Below are positions 47,721-61,502 of a stretch of DNA of 64,000 nucleotides, piece by piece. This stretch comes from Solirubrobacter sp963792915. Lineage in GTDB: Bacteria > Actinomycetota > Thermoleophilia > Solirubrobacterales > Solirubrobacteraceae. The DNA lies in the NCBI GenBank assembly GCA_963792915.1, contig CAWBYD010000009.1:45400-109399 (forward strand), written 5' to 3'. Position 1 is the stretch's first letter. Each line of letters begins with the position of its first letter. The notes beneath the pieces were generated by a model. The model was not told the origin of the DNA, made no database searches, and saw only the letters and a list, made by a program, of their open reading frames with translations. Both the position numbers and the translations under genes were made by a program.

Positions 47721-50159
47721 ATGCAGGCGCCCGCCCACCCACCGACCACCGCCATCCTCGAGCGCGAGGACGAGACCGAGGCGCTCGCGGCGCTGCTGGC
47801 CCGCGCGGCCGCCGGCGAAGGCGGCGCGCTCCTCGTCAGCGGCCCCGCGGGGATCGGCAAGACGGCGCTGCTCGAGCTGGTCCGCGAGCGGGCCGAGCTG
47901 CCGGTCCTGAGCGCGCGCGGCTCCGAGCTCGACCGCGACTTCGCGTTCGGCGGCGTGCACCAGCTCTTCGAGCGCGTGATCGCCCAGCGCGAGCTGCGCG
48001 GCGCCGCCGTCCACGCCCGCGCCGCGTTCGCCCTGGGCGGCGCGCCCGACCAGGCGATCCTGCACGGGCTCTACTGGCTCATGGTCGAGCTCGGCCCGCG
48101 CGCGCTGGTGATCGACGACGCGCACTGGCTGGACCGCCCGACGCTGCGCTTCCTGGCCTACCTGATCGACCGCGTCGCCGACCTGCCGGTGGCCGTGGTG
48201 CTGGCCGCGCGCGACGAGCTGCTGGAGCGGATCGCGACGCTGGCCCTCGCGCCGCTCTCGCTTCAGGCGGTGCGCAGGCTGGCCGGCGAGGACGCCGAGG
48301 CGGTCTACGCGGCGACCGGCGGCAACCCGTTCTACGTGCACGCGAGGCTCGCGCCGGGCGACCTGGGCGACGCGGTCGCGCTGCGGCTGCAGTCGCTCCC
48401 GCCCGCCTGCCGCGCGCTGGCACGTGCGCTCGCGGTGCTCGACGGCGCCGGCAGCGGCACGCTCGCCGCCCGCCTGGCGCGGCTCGACGTGCTCGGCACC
48501 GTCGAGGCGGCGCAGGCGCTGCGCGCCGCCGGCATCCTCGGCGCCGACGGCTTCACCCACCCGCTCGTGCGGTGCGCGGTCTATGACGCGATCCCGGCCG
48601 CCGAGCGCGCGGCGGCGCACGCCGCGGCCGCCCGCGTGCTGGCCGAGGCGGGCGCGCCGCCCGAGCGCGTGGCGGCGCAGATCCTGGCGGGCGAGCCGGG
48701 CGGCGGCGCCTGGGACGTCGCCGCGCTGCGCCGCGCCGCGGCCGCCGCGTGGGCGCGCGCCGCGCCGGAGACCGCCGCTCGCTTCCTGCAGCGCGCCCGC
48801 GCGGAGGACCTGCCGCGCGCGGAGCGGATCGCGGTGCTGCGGGAACTGGCCCCGGCGATGATGGCGACCAGCGGGCCGCGAGGCTTTCCGTACCTCTACG
48901 AAGCGCTCGGGCAGGCTGAGACGCCCACCGAGCGCGCCGAGATCTCGCTCGAACTGGCGCGCGGGCTCTTCACCCAGGGCTTCTTCACCGAGGCCGCCAG
49001 CATCTACGAGCTCGCGCTGGCCGAGCGCGAGAGCCCCGTGCTGCGCGAGCGGCTCGCGACCGTCGCGGTGCTCGACCTGCGCCTGCTCCGGCGCCTCGGC
49101 GGCCTCGCAGCGCTCGCCGACGGCGGGCGGACGCCGATCGGGACGTGGATCGAAGTGGCCACGCGCCCCGGCGCGAGCGCGGCGGAGGACGCGAGCGAGC
49201 CCAGCGGACTGGTCGCGCTGATGGCCTCGGGACGGCTCCAGGAGGCCGAGCGCGGCTGGACCGGCGTCGCCGACGCGGCGCGTGCGGCGGGCGCGCTCGA
49301 GACGCTCCGCCTCGCCGTGGCGCTGCGCGCGCTGGCGCGCGTGCGGATCGGCGACGTCGCCGCGGTCGAGGCCGACGTCGGCGAGCTGCTCGCCTGGACC
49401 GGGGAGCTCGAGCTGCCGTCCGGCGACGCCCGCGTCCTGCTGCCGTGGGCGATCGCGCCGCTCGTGGACGCGCTGGTCGAGCGCGGCGACCTGAACGAGG
49501 CCCAGCGCCGGCTTACGCAGTCCGGGCTCGAGTCCGAGTGGCCCGAGCTGCTCGGCGTCACGTTCCTGCTCGACGCGCTGGGCCGGCTGCGGCTCGCGCA
49601 GGGACGCGTCGGCGAGGCGGTGCGGGCGCTGCGCGAGTGCGGGCGCCGCCAGCGCGCCTGGGTTATCCGCAACCCAGGCTTCCTGCCGTGGCGCACCAGC
49701 CTGGCGGCGGCGCTGGCCCGTACCGGGCGCACCGGCGAGGCGCTCGACCTGTGCGACGAGCAGGCCGACCTGGCGCGCGCGTTCGGCGTCGCGCGCGAGG
49801 AGGGCATGGCGCTGCGGCTGCTCGGCGAGCTGGGCGACCGCGACGCCGCGACGCGTGCCGTCGAGGTGCTGCGTGCGAGCCCGGCGCGGCTCGAGTACGC
49901 GCGGGCGCTCGTGAGCGTCGGCGAGTCACTGCACGAGGCGCTCGAGATCGCGGTGCGGTGCGGCGCCACCGCGCTCGCCCGCGACGCGCTGGCGGCGAGC
50001 GGCGCGGAGCCGCCGCCGCTACTGCTGCTGACGGCGGCCGAGCTGCGGGTCACCCGCATGGCGGCCGAGGGTCTCAGCAACCGGGAGATCGCCGAGACCC
50101 TGTTCGTGACCGAGAAGACGGTCGAGGGGCGGCTCGCCGCCGCCCGCCGCAAGCTCTAG
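47721..50159 (+). CDS. LuxR-type AAA ATPase regulator (MalT/LAL-like), short C-terminus
   Basis: An 812-residue large ATP-binding LuxR-family (LAL) protein. The N-terminal AAA_16 domain has Walker A GPAGIGKTALLE (~45), Walker B ALVIDDAHWLD and TGGNPFYV. A helical/TPR-like middle (~330-740) follows. The C-terminal LuxR HTH is LTAAELRVTRMAAEGLSNREIAETLFVTEKTVEGRLAAARRKL and stops right there, without the last helix (usually GxxSRxELxxxL). ATG 47721 is backed by GGGAGG at 47711-47716. It is divergent from the acyl-CoA ligase; the inducer is unknown. Confidence 0.88.
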   Translation: MQAPAHPPTTAILEREDETEALAALLARAAAGEGGALLVSGPAGIGKTALLELVRERAELPVLSARGSELDRDFAFGGVHQLFERVIAQRELRGAAVHARAAFALGGAPDQAILHGLYWLMVELGPRALVIDDAHWLDRPTLRFLAYLIDRVADLPVAVVLAARDELLERIATLALAPLSLQAVRRLAGEDAEAVYAATGGNPFYVHARLAPGDLGDAVALRLQSLPPACRALARALAVLDGAGSGTLAARLARLDVLGTVEAAQALRAAGILGADGFTHPLVRCAVYDAIPAAERAAAHAAAARVLAEAGAPPERVAAQILAGEPGGGAWDVAALRRAAAAAWARAAPETAARFLQRARAEDLPRAERIAVLRELAPAMMATSGPRGFPYLYEALGQAETPTERAEISLELARGLFTQGFFTEAASIYELALAERESPVLRERLATVAVLDLRLLRRLGGLAALADGGRTPIGTWIEVATRPGASAAEDASEPSGLVALMASGRLQEAERGWTGVADAARAAGALETLRLAVALRALARVRIGDVAAVEADVGELLAWTGELELPSGDARVLLPWAIAPLVDALVERGDLNEAQRRLTQSGLESEWPELLGVTFLLDALGRLRLAQGRVGEAVRALRECGRRQRAWVIRNPGFLPWRTSLAAALARTGRTGEALDLCDEQADLARAFGVAREEGMALRLLGELGDRDAATRAVEVLRASPARLEYARALVSVGESLHEALEIAVRCGATALARDALAASGAEPPPLLLLTAAELRVTRMAAEGLSNREIAETLFVTEKTVEGRLAAARRKL

Positions 50160-51132
50160 CCGAGCCGGCGGATGCGCCAGAAGCAGACGCCGGCCATCAG
50201 CCCCGCGAGTGCGAGGAAGATCGCCGTCTCGATCGCCTGGAACGTCCAGTAGCGGCTCGCCGGCTGGAAGGTCACGCGCTGCCGGTACCCCGCCTGCGCG
50301 AGCCGGGCGAAGCAGCGGGCGGGATCGCTCGGCTGCGGCCCGGACCCGCCCGGCGCCGGGGGCGGCGGCAGGCAGCGCCCGACCCAGGCGGGCAGCGTGT
50401 CGACGAGCCGGCCGCTGGGGTCGACCGGCTGGTTGGACGTGACCCAGGCCCCCGGCTTGTCGATCGCCACCCGGACCTCGCGCACCGGGCTGTTCGGGCC
50501 AGTCAGGATCAAACCGTCCAGGTTGTGCTGGGTGATGACGGTCGTGAGCTGCTTGGGCGCGAAGTGCGCGCGCACGATCGGCATCGCCACCATCACGCCG
50601 ACGAACACCACGAGCGTCACCGCCATCGCGGGCACCGTGCGGCGCACGACGAGCCCGGCGGCGGCGCCGAGCACGAACGCGAACGCGACGTAGCCGATCG
50701 GCGCGATGCCGCGCGCGATGAACATCGGCGGCTCCATCCGCGACACGCCGAGAATCCCGTTGCCGTGCAGGCCGGCGTTGATCGTCGCGTCGATCGGGTG
50801 ACACCACCAGGTCGCGGCGACGCTCAGCAGGCCGGCCGCGGCCATCGCCGCGAGTACGCCGAGGCCGAGCTTCGTGGCCAGCCAGCGCGTGCGCGAGATG
50901 CTCTGGGTCCAGGCGAGCTTGTGGGTCCCTTGCTCGAGCTCGCGAGCGATCAGCGGCGCGCCCCAGAACACGCCGATGATCCCCGGCGCGGCGACGACGG
51001 AGGCCCAGATCACGCTGTAGGCGGTCGTCTCGCTCACCGATCGCGCCGTCGCGAGCAGCATCAGGACGAGCACGGCGACCGCGGCGTACACGACGGTCGC
51101 CGGGATCCGGAGCTGGCGCCACGCGAGCCAGG

Positions 51133-51136
<4 letters not shown>
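50156..51136 (-). CDS. ABC-2-type transporter permease
   Basis: A 326-residue membrane protein with six predicted helices. It opens with MTWLAWRQLRIPA and has ELEQGTHKLAWTQSISRTRWLATKL, the coupling region typical of ABC-2-like permeases of YtrA-regulated exporters. A large external loop (~190-285) carries two Cys (GRCLPPPP, ARCFARL). ATG 51136 overlaps the ATPase stop. It is the last gene of the GntR/ATPase/permease operon. Substrate unknown; peptide or envelope-stress efflux is the family norm. Confidence 0.85.
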
Positions 51137-51986
<850 letters not shown>

Positions 51987-51990
<4 letters not shown>

Positions 51991-52379
51991 GCGGCGTCCT
52001 CCTGGTTGGCGGCGCGGAGCGTGGTGGTGAACAGTGCCTCGATGCTCTCGTCGTCGAGCCCCGCCAGGCGCGCCTTGGTCACCCAGCGCCGCAGGTCGCG
52101 GCGCAGCGGTCCGTGGGAGGCGAGCGTGGCGTCGGTCAGGGAGCGGGTCACGAACGTCCCGAGCCCCGGCCGGGCGGCCACGAGCCCGTCGTGCTCGAGC
52201 TCGCGATAGGCCTTGAGCACGGTGTTGGGGTTGATCGCCAGGTGCGCGACCACCTCCTTGACCGTGGGGAGCTGGTCACCCTCGCGCAGCAGGCCCAGCC
52301 GGAGCGCGTAGCGGACCTGGCGCACCAGCTGCAGGTAGGGCGAGACGCCCGATCTGCCATCCAGGTGGAACTCGATCAT
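51987..52379 (-). CDS. GntR-family (YtrA-type) regulator
   Basis: A 130-residue short GntR regulator: PYLQLVRQVRYALRLGLLREGDQLPTVKEVVAHLAINPNTVLKAYRELEHDGLVAARPGLGTFV is the wHTH, with a short helical C-terminal part as in the YtrA subfamily. It heads the ABC exporter operon, and the family typically represses its own operon until an antibiotic or membrane stress signal. A 24-bp inverted repeat overlaps its start codon. Confidence 0.93.
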
Positions 52380-52401
52380 TGTGCTATCAAGCTAGCACAA
52401 T
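52378..52401 (-). promoter_or_regulatory. GntR operator/promoter overlapping the start codon
   Basis: ATTGTGCTA (52378-52386) and TAGCACAAT (52393-52401) are exact inverted repeats with a 6-bp spacer. On the minus strand TTGACC (~52416-52411) and TAGCTT (~52394-52389) form a promoter 16 bp apart whose -10 lies inside the repeat; the ATG follows ~10 bp later (leaderless-like). This fits autorepression by the GntR protein. Confidence 0.7.
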
Positions 52402-52412
52402 AGACCTCTAGG

Positions 52413-52619
52413 TCAACCTGGGCTGACCACGATGTCCCGGACGCCGACGCCCGCGCGGATCAGCCGCCGCGCCGCCTCGATCACCGCGCCGCCCCGTTCG
52501 GCCACCGGGACGCTGATCCACTCTTCGTCGATCAGCAGCGGAGCGGTGGACATGCCGGCGAGGGCCTGCGTCGCCGCGAACGCCGCGGCGGGATGCGTGA
52601 GCTCGATGTCGACGTACAT
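52413..52619 (-). CDS. Hypothetical 68-residue protein
   Basis: A small soluble protein starting at ATG 52619, with VDIELTHPAAAFAATQALAGM, EEWISVPVAERGGAVIEAARRLIRAGVGVRDIVVSPG. The regular helix/strand pattern and clean boundaries suggest a real gene, but no family is recognised. It lies between the GntR operon (33 bp upstream of it) and the divergent WYL regulator. Confidence 0.45.
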   Translation of the reverse strand: MYVDIELTHPAAAFAATQALAGMSTAPLLIDEEWISVPVAERGGAVIEAARRLIRAGVGVRDIVVSPG

Positions 52620-52670
52620 GACGCGCAGCGTCACGCACGTTGCGGTCAGCTTCTGGCCTGAACCGTCACC

Positions 52671-53660
52671 ATGCTGTTCGCGATGGGCGAGACCACCTCG
52701 AGCCGCCTGCTGACGCTGCTCTCGCTGCTGCAGGCGCGGCGCGACTGGCCGGGCGGCGAGCTGTGCGATCGCCTGGAGGTGTCCGCGCGCACGATCCGGC
52801 GCGACATCGAGCGCCTGCGCGAGCTCGGCTACCCGGTCGAGTCGATGACCGGCCCCGCGGGCGGCTACCGGCTGCGCGCCGGGACCGCGATGCCGCCGCT
52901 GCTGCTCGACGACGACGAGGCGATCGCGATCGCGGTCGGCCTGCGCACCGCGGCCAGCACATCCGTCACGGGGATCGAGGAGACCGCGGTGCGCGCGCTG
53001 GTCAAGCTCGAGCAGGTCCTGCCCGCTCACCTGCGCCGGCGCGTGCAGGCGCTCGGCCAGGCGACCTCGACGATGGGGATGCGGCGCGGGCCTGAGGTGG
53101 ACCCGCAGTGCCTGAGCGTGCTCGCCGCCGCGTGCCGAGACCGAGAGCGCGTGCGCTTCGCCTACACGGCGCGCGACCAGGCGGACACGCGCCGTGAGGT
53201 CGAGCCGCACGCGCTGGTCAACGCCGGGCGGCGCTGGTACCTCGTCGCCTGGGACCGCGGCCGCGACGACTGGCGCACGTTCCGCGTCGACCGCTTGACG
53301 AAGCCCGCGTCGACCGGTGTCCGCTTCGCGGCCCGCGCGCTGCCGGCGCCCGACGCGGCCGCGTACGTCGCGCAGAGCCTGCGCAGCGCGCCGCGGCGCT
53401 ACGACGCGCGCGTCACGCTGCACGCCCCGGCCGAGGTGATGCGCGAGCGACGCTGGCTCGGCGGCACCGTGGAGCGGCTCGACGACGCGACGTGCGAGTA
53501 CCGCGCGTCCGACGACGACCTCGACTGGCTCGCGATGCGGATCGCGTTCCAGGGCGTCGAGTTCGAGGTCCATGAGCCGCCCGAGCTGATCGCGCGGCTG
53601 CGCGAGATCGGTGGAAGGATTGTGCGATCGGGCACTAACCTCGAACCGGAGTCCATATAG
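52671..53660 (+). CDS. YafY/WYL-domain transcriptional regulator
   Basis: A 329-residue regulator. The N-terminal wHTH (RLLTLLSLLQARRDWPGGELCDRLEVSARTIRRDIERLRELGYPVE) is followed by a WYL domain (~140-225: RVRFAYTARDQADTRREVEPHALVNAGRRWYLVAWDRGRDDWRTFRVDRL) and a WCX C-terminal segment (~245-315). WYL proteins sense ligands, sometimes nucleic acids, and often control nearby genes; the hydrolase 12 bp downstream is a likely target. ATG 52671 or ATG 52683 could be the start. Confidence 0.92.
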   Translation: MLFAMGETTSSRLLTLLSLLQARRDWPGGELCDRLEVSARTIRRDIERLRELGYPVESMTGPAGGYRLRAGTAMPPLLLDDDEAIAIAVGLRTAASTSVTGIEETAVRALVKLEQVLPAHLRRRVQALGQATSTMGMRRGPEVDPQCLSVLAAACRDRERVRFAYTARDQADTRREVEPHALVNAGRRWYLVAWDRGRDDWRTFRVDRLTKPASTGVRFAARALPAPDAAAYVAQSLRSAPRRYDARVTLHAPAEVMRERRWLGGTVERLDDATCEYRASDDDLDWLAMRIAFQGVEFEVHEPPELIARLREIGGRIVRSGTNLEPESI

Positions 53661-53672
53661 GGAGGAGACCGT

Positions 53673-54635
53673 ATGCCGCTGGATCCTCAGATCGACGAGC
53701 TGCTCGACGAGATGCGCGCCCAGGGCGCGAAGCCCTTCGAGGAGCTGAGCGTGACGGAGGCGCGCGAGGCCGCCTGGGCGTTCGCCGACCTGCAGGGCCC
53801 GCCGGAGGAGGTGGCGGCGGTCGCGCATCGGTTCATCACGACGCCGACCGCGGACATCGCGATCCGGGTCTACACGCCGTACGGCGAGGGGCCGTTCCCC
53901 GGCCTCGTGTACTTCCACGGCAGCGGCTGGGTCGTGCTCAACCTCGAGGTCTGCGACACGACGGTGCGCGCGCTCGCCAACAGCACGGGCTGCGTCGTGG
54001 TCGCGGTCAACTACCAGAAGGCGCCCGAGCACCCGTTCCCGATCCCGTTCGAGGACTGCTGGACGGCCACGCGCTGGACGGCCGAGCACGCCGAGGAGCT
54101 GGGGATCGACGGCTCGCGACTCGGCGTCGTGGGCGACTCGGCCGGCGGCAACCTCGCCGCCGCGGTGGCGCTGGCGGCGCGCGACGCCGGCGGGCCGGCG
54201 CTCGCCTTCCAGGCGCTGATCTACCCGGCCGTCGACCACGGCTGGGACACCGCGTCCGCGCACGAGAACGCCGAGGGCTACCTGCTCCAGCGCGCGTCGA
54301 TGGAGTGGTTCTGGAACCACTACACCCCGGGCGGCCGCGACGCCGGCGACTGGCGCGCGTCGCCGCTGCGCGCCGCCGACCACTCCGGCCTGCCGCCGGC
54401 GTTCATCGCCACGGCGGAGTTCGACCCGCTGCGCGACGACGGCCGCGCCTACGCCGCCAAGCTGCGCCAGGCGGGCGTCCCGGTCAGCTACAGCGAGTAC
54501 GCCGGGATGATCCACGGCTTCTACTGGATGCAGGGCATCTCGGACGTGGCCAAGCAGCTGCACGCCGAGCTCGCGCGCGAGGTGCGGACGGCGCTGAACG
54601 TGCCCGCGCCCGAAGACCTCACACTGTCGAGCTAG
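53673..54635 (+). CDS. Alpha/beta hydrolase, HSL (GDSAG) family
   Basis: A 320-residue esterase/lipase of the hormone-sensitive-lipase family. It has the oxyanion block VYFHGSGWV (usually HGGG), the nucleophile GDSAGGN (~158), the acid in EFDPLRDDG and the His in IHGFYWM. Length and order are canonical. ATG 53673 has a strong GGGAGGAG Shine-Dalgarno ending ~6 bp upstream. It is probably cotranscribed with the WYL regulator; the ester substrate is unknown. Confidence 0.93.
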   Translation: MPLDPQIDELLDEMRAQGAKPFEELSVTEAREAAWAFADLQGPPEEVAAVAHRFITTPTADIAIRVYTPYGEGPFPGLVYFHGSGWVVLNLEVCDTTVRALANSTGCVVVAVNYQKAPEHPFPIPFEDCWTATRWTAEHAEELGIDGSRLGVVGDSAGGNLAAAVALAARDAGGPALAFQALIYPAVDHGWDTASAHENAEGYLLQRASMEWFWNHYTPGGRDAGDWRASPLRAADHSGLPPAFIATAEFDPLRDDGRAYAAKLRQAGVPVSYSEYAGMIHGFYWMQGISDVAKQLHAELAREVRTALNVPAPEDLTLSS

Positions 54636-54824
54636 CCACCCTCGTGTCGGTGGTGCCGGGGGCGAGAATCGGACCCCGGCTCGCTACAAGCGGCATGACG
54701 CTGCTCGACGAAGAGATCGAAGGCTGGGACGATATGACCGAGCAGGAGCGCGAGCGGCTGCGAGCCTTGCTGCTCGACCTCGGCATGGTGGAGACGGATG
54801 ATCCCGACGTGCTCGAGTCGAGCG

Positions 54825-58105
<3,281 letters not shown>

Positions 58106-58114
58106 CGCCGACTC

Positions 58115-60830
58115 CTAGATCTCCAACGCCTGCTGGCCCTCGGCTTCGGGCGTGCCGGCAACCTGCCGCGCGATCTCCGGCCAAGCGACGACGAGCGCGT
58201 TGTACGCGAAGGCCTCCTGCGCCCAGCCCTTGCGCTCGCAGATCGCGAATAGAGCCGGTAGGCGAGCTCCTGGCGCCGCTCGCCGAAGTCGCCGCCGAGC
58301 CTGGCGCAGAGCTCGGCAGCCGCTCCCTCGCCGCCCGTCTCGAGCCGCCGCACGAGGTGCTGCGCGGCCTCCCAGCTGTGACGCCGAGCGTCCGATGCCG
58401 GGTCCCAGTCGGCCGGAAGCTCGTCGCGGCGCAGCAGCCGCACCTTCCGCCGCGCTGCGACGAGCACCTGCGCCTCGACCATGCCCGTCGACCGAGGTGT
58501 TCTTCGCCCGCGCGAGGACGTCCGCCTCGCCGAACGTCGCCCTCGTCCGAACCCGTACTGCTCGAACCACGTGACGGCGAAGCGCGTGTCGGCGTCGAAG
58601 TCGCCTTCCTGCTCGGCGAGGATCTCGTCGAGCGCCTGGTTGATCAGCCCCAGCGCGGTGCGAACGGTCATCGCCGAGCCATCCGCCTCGAGCACCTTCG
58701 CGTAGCGCGAGAAGACCGCCATCCCGGGCCCGATCGCCGCCTGCGCGAGGTCGACCGGTGCGATGTTCCCGTGCTGCAGGGTGCGCAATGCTTCGGGCAG
58801 CTCGCCACGCAGTGCACCGACGAGCTCGCGACGCGTGGCGAATGGTGCTTCGTTCGGTCGCGGCCGGCACACGAGGACAATTGACGAGGCCAATGCGGCG
58901 CTCCCAATCTCGCGTGAACGCCCCGGCCGTTCAGTGCGCATCGGCCATGTGCCAGTGATTGTGAACCCCGCATCGAGCAGAGCGGTGAGCATCGTGTCCC
59001 ACCCAGTCGACGCGACCGCGCCGTCGGCGTGGAGCTCGGCCTGCTTGAACGCGTAGAAGAGCGTTAACGGATAGCTCGGATCAAGCGCGCCGCGCATACG
59101 GGCGAATGTTCCGAACAAACCCTCTTCAAAGAACACTTCCGCCTCACGACGCCCTCCGTGACGGTACGGAGTGGCGACGAGCTCCTCCTGTTTGGGCGTC
59201 AGCAATGTCGAGAACAGATCGGGGTAGATGTTGTTGAGTGCGCGACGCAACCAGACGTAGAAGTAGTCCGAGAGGTCGGCATAACCGATATTGTCGTAAT
59301 ACGGTGGGTCAGTCGAAATCAGGGCATCGTGGGACGGGTGGACGGCCGTGGTCGCGTCAAGCTGCCGCACGATCGACGTCCCAGAGGCGGGCAGCCGGTC
59401 GAGCGTCTTGGCGATGCCCCTCGCGGACACTGCTGGGTCGCCAGCCGCACCTGCCAAAGGGTTGACCTCAGCGAAGTCCCACGTCATCTGCAGCGTTTGC
59501 TTCGAGAAGACGTGTTGGGCCTGATCGCGGCCATTTGACCAAAGCACGAGGGACGAGTTGTAGTCTGACATCTTGCTGACTGCGAGCGCAAGGTATGGTC
59601 GCCACTGCATCCGCGTATTCGGAGAGGCCACCATCGTCGAGGACGCGTTGACGTGCCTCAGAGACGAGGTCTGCGAACGTGGTAAGCGCGGTGAGTTGGC
59701 GCAAAGTGAAGAGGTCGGACCATTCGGTGAGGCCGTAGCCGGTGACTCGGACCCCGAGCGCCTGTGCGTTGATGGAGCCTGCGGGCACTGCGCCGGGTAT
59801 GGCGGTGTCGGCGAGTCGCTCGTCCGCATCGGTCGCGTCGAGATAGGTGCGGCCGCCTTCGGCGTCGGCGACCAGCGCGAGAACCTGCTTGCCTATCCGG
59901 CCCGCCCGGCCCTCGGATCGCGCATAGTCCTCCGCGGTCACCTCGCCGCATACGAGGCAGCGGAACCGCGATCCCCGACCGTCCTTGATCGTGTCGGACG
60001 TTGGCGGTCGTCGCACTCACGCAGAAGTGCACCGTTTTCGCGCCGCGATCGACCTCCGGCGCGAGCCAGCGCCGCTTGCCGGGTTTGGTCGCAAGCGTGT
60101 ACGTCGAGACAAGCGGCATCGTCGCGCCGCAGGCCGGGTTCGGGCATCTGACCGTCCGCGCCCAGAGCCAGGCGATGACCGGCGCCGTCGTGCCGTCGGT
60201 GAACATTGCATCGGGATAGAGGTGGCCGATGCGCTCTGCGGCCTCGTCGCGCATCCAAGCGCCGTAGAGGCGCACATCCTCTGCCAGGCCGCGGGCCCCG
60301 GTCCATCCCGCCTCGGACGCAGCTCCGCGTCCGGGTGGACCGGCGGGCGGCCGGCGAACTCGCGGCGGCAGCTCGACGAGCGCCTTGGTGATGAGCCGGC
60401 AACCGGATTGAGGTCGCTCGCGCGGACGTCGAGGCCGAGACGCTGTGCTTCGAGAGGGATCGAGCCGCCGCCCGAGAAGGGGTCGAGCACGGCGGCGTGC
60501 CGTCGGGGCACGACGCCGCGATCTCCGCGCGTGCCGCTTTGAGGATCTCGGGTCGGCCGTCGCCTCCCACGGCACCAGCTTCTCGATCAGCGTGAACAGC
60601 CGCTGGCGCTCGACTTCCTGATCGGCTTCGGTCGGGAAGCGGTCCGGGTGCGAGGACGGGTCGTCGACGAGCGAAGCGAAGAGCACCGCGCGGCAGGCGG
60701 CCAGCGGCCGGCGCGCCCACCACAGGTGGAGCGTCGACGGGTGGCCGTGGCGGATGGACTTCTCGCGGGCGGATTCGCGGTTGATCGCCTCGAGCGGGAG
60801 GGCGACCTCGATGAGCTTGCGTTTGGGCAT
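58115..60830 (-). pseudogene. DUF1156 DNA methyltransferase (multiple frameshifts)
   Basis: Adenine-type DNA methylase subunit of the defence operon, ~905 codons. N-terminus: KLIEVALPLEAINRESAREKSIRHGHPSTLHLWWARRPLA, the DUF1156 signature. SAM motif I is LDPFSGGGSIPLEAQRLGL (~60480), a zinc-like pair follows (CPNPACG, ~60140; RCLVCGE, ~59960), and catalytic motif IV is DPPYYDNIGYADLSDYFYVW (~59300). The C-terminus ends RQVAGTPEAEGQQALEI at 58115. About seven frame changes lie near 60.55, 60.50, 60.40, 60.01, 59.60, 58.55 and 58.26 kb. ATG 60830 would overlap the HEPN stop as TGATG. It would methylate host DNA for self-recognition. Confidence 0.8.
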
Positions 60831-61226
60831 CAAGAGACCCCGAGGCTGACATGCACGCCGCGAGTAGCCCTTCGGCGATCGAGACGGCGCTGCGCGCTTC
60901 GTCCCAGTCCGGCTCGAGGCTGCCCGGATAGCGGGTCGCCGTCGCCCACTGTCCGAGCCATGCGAGTTCGGTCACGGCCGTCGTCGAGACGCGTGAGGAA
61001 GGCAAGATCTGGACGAGTTGCTCCAGGTCATGGGTGAATCGGAACTCGATCTGTTCGGTGACGAGCAGCGACTTGATCGCCTTCTCTGCCGCCTGCTGCG
61101 CGTGGAAGCAGACCTGGCGTGGCTGGAAGATCTGGCGGCGGGTCAGACCGCCACGGGCAAGCACGAGGTCGTCGTCGGCGAAGCGCAGCCACTCGCGCGC
61201 CGCCTTTCGGGCTCAGACTCGGGCAT
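60830..61226 (-). pseudogene. HEPN-domain protein (toxin partner of MNT), frameshifted
   Basis: About 130 codons from ATG 61226. The main readable block (61200-60850) is EWLRFADDDLVLARGG, QVCFHAQQAAEKAIKSLLV, FRFTHDLEQLVQILP and ATATRYPGSLEPDWDEARSAVSIAEGLL, a PF05168-like HEPN domain. One frame change near 61200 separates the start (PESEPE) from the domain, and another near 60840 is needed to reach the TGA at 60832-60830. The short form next to a minimal nucleotidyltransferase is the MNT/HEPN toxin-antitoxin arrangement, in which HEPN is an RNase; I do not see an obvious RX4-6H motif. Confidence 0.75.
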
Positions 61227-61502
61227 ACACCGTCCGGCCGTCCTCGAGGGCGGGCTTCAGCACGGTCCCGACCAGATGGCCGCGCTGCAGGATCTCCGCG
61301 GCGTCGTGACGACGATGTCCTTCGCCACGGGCATGTCGCTGACGGCGACTCGTATCGCCGTGGCGACGTCGTGGGAGTTCTCGATCTCGTCGAGCACCAC
61401 GAGCAGGTCGACATCCGAGTCCAGTCGAGCGTCGCCACGCGCGTGCGAGCCGAACAGGACGATCCGTTCGGGGTGGAACTGGGCCTTGATGCGCTCCACC
61501 AT
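61213..61502 (-). pseudogene. Minimal nucleotidyltransferase (MNT antitoxin), frameshifted
   Basis: About 96 codons. The pol-beta nucleotidyltransferase site is intact: VLFGSHARGDARLDSDVDLLVV (GSx10DxD). The frame changes near 61300, after KDIVVTT, to AEILQRGHLVGTVLKPALEDGRTVYARV and the TGA at 61215-61213, which overlaps the HEPN start by 14 bp. ATG 61502 is proposed because its TGATG would end the helicase; the open frame continues upstream through 61589. MntA-type antitoxins neutralise HEPN by AMPylation. Confidence 0.75.
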
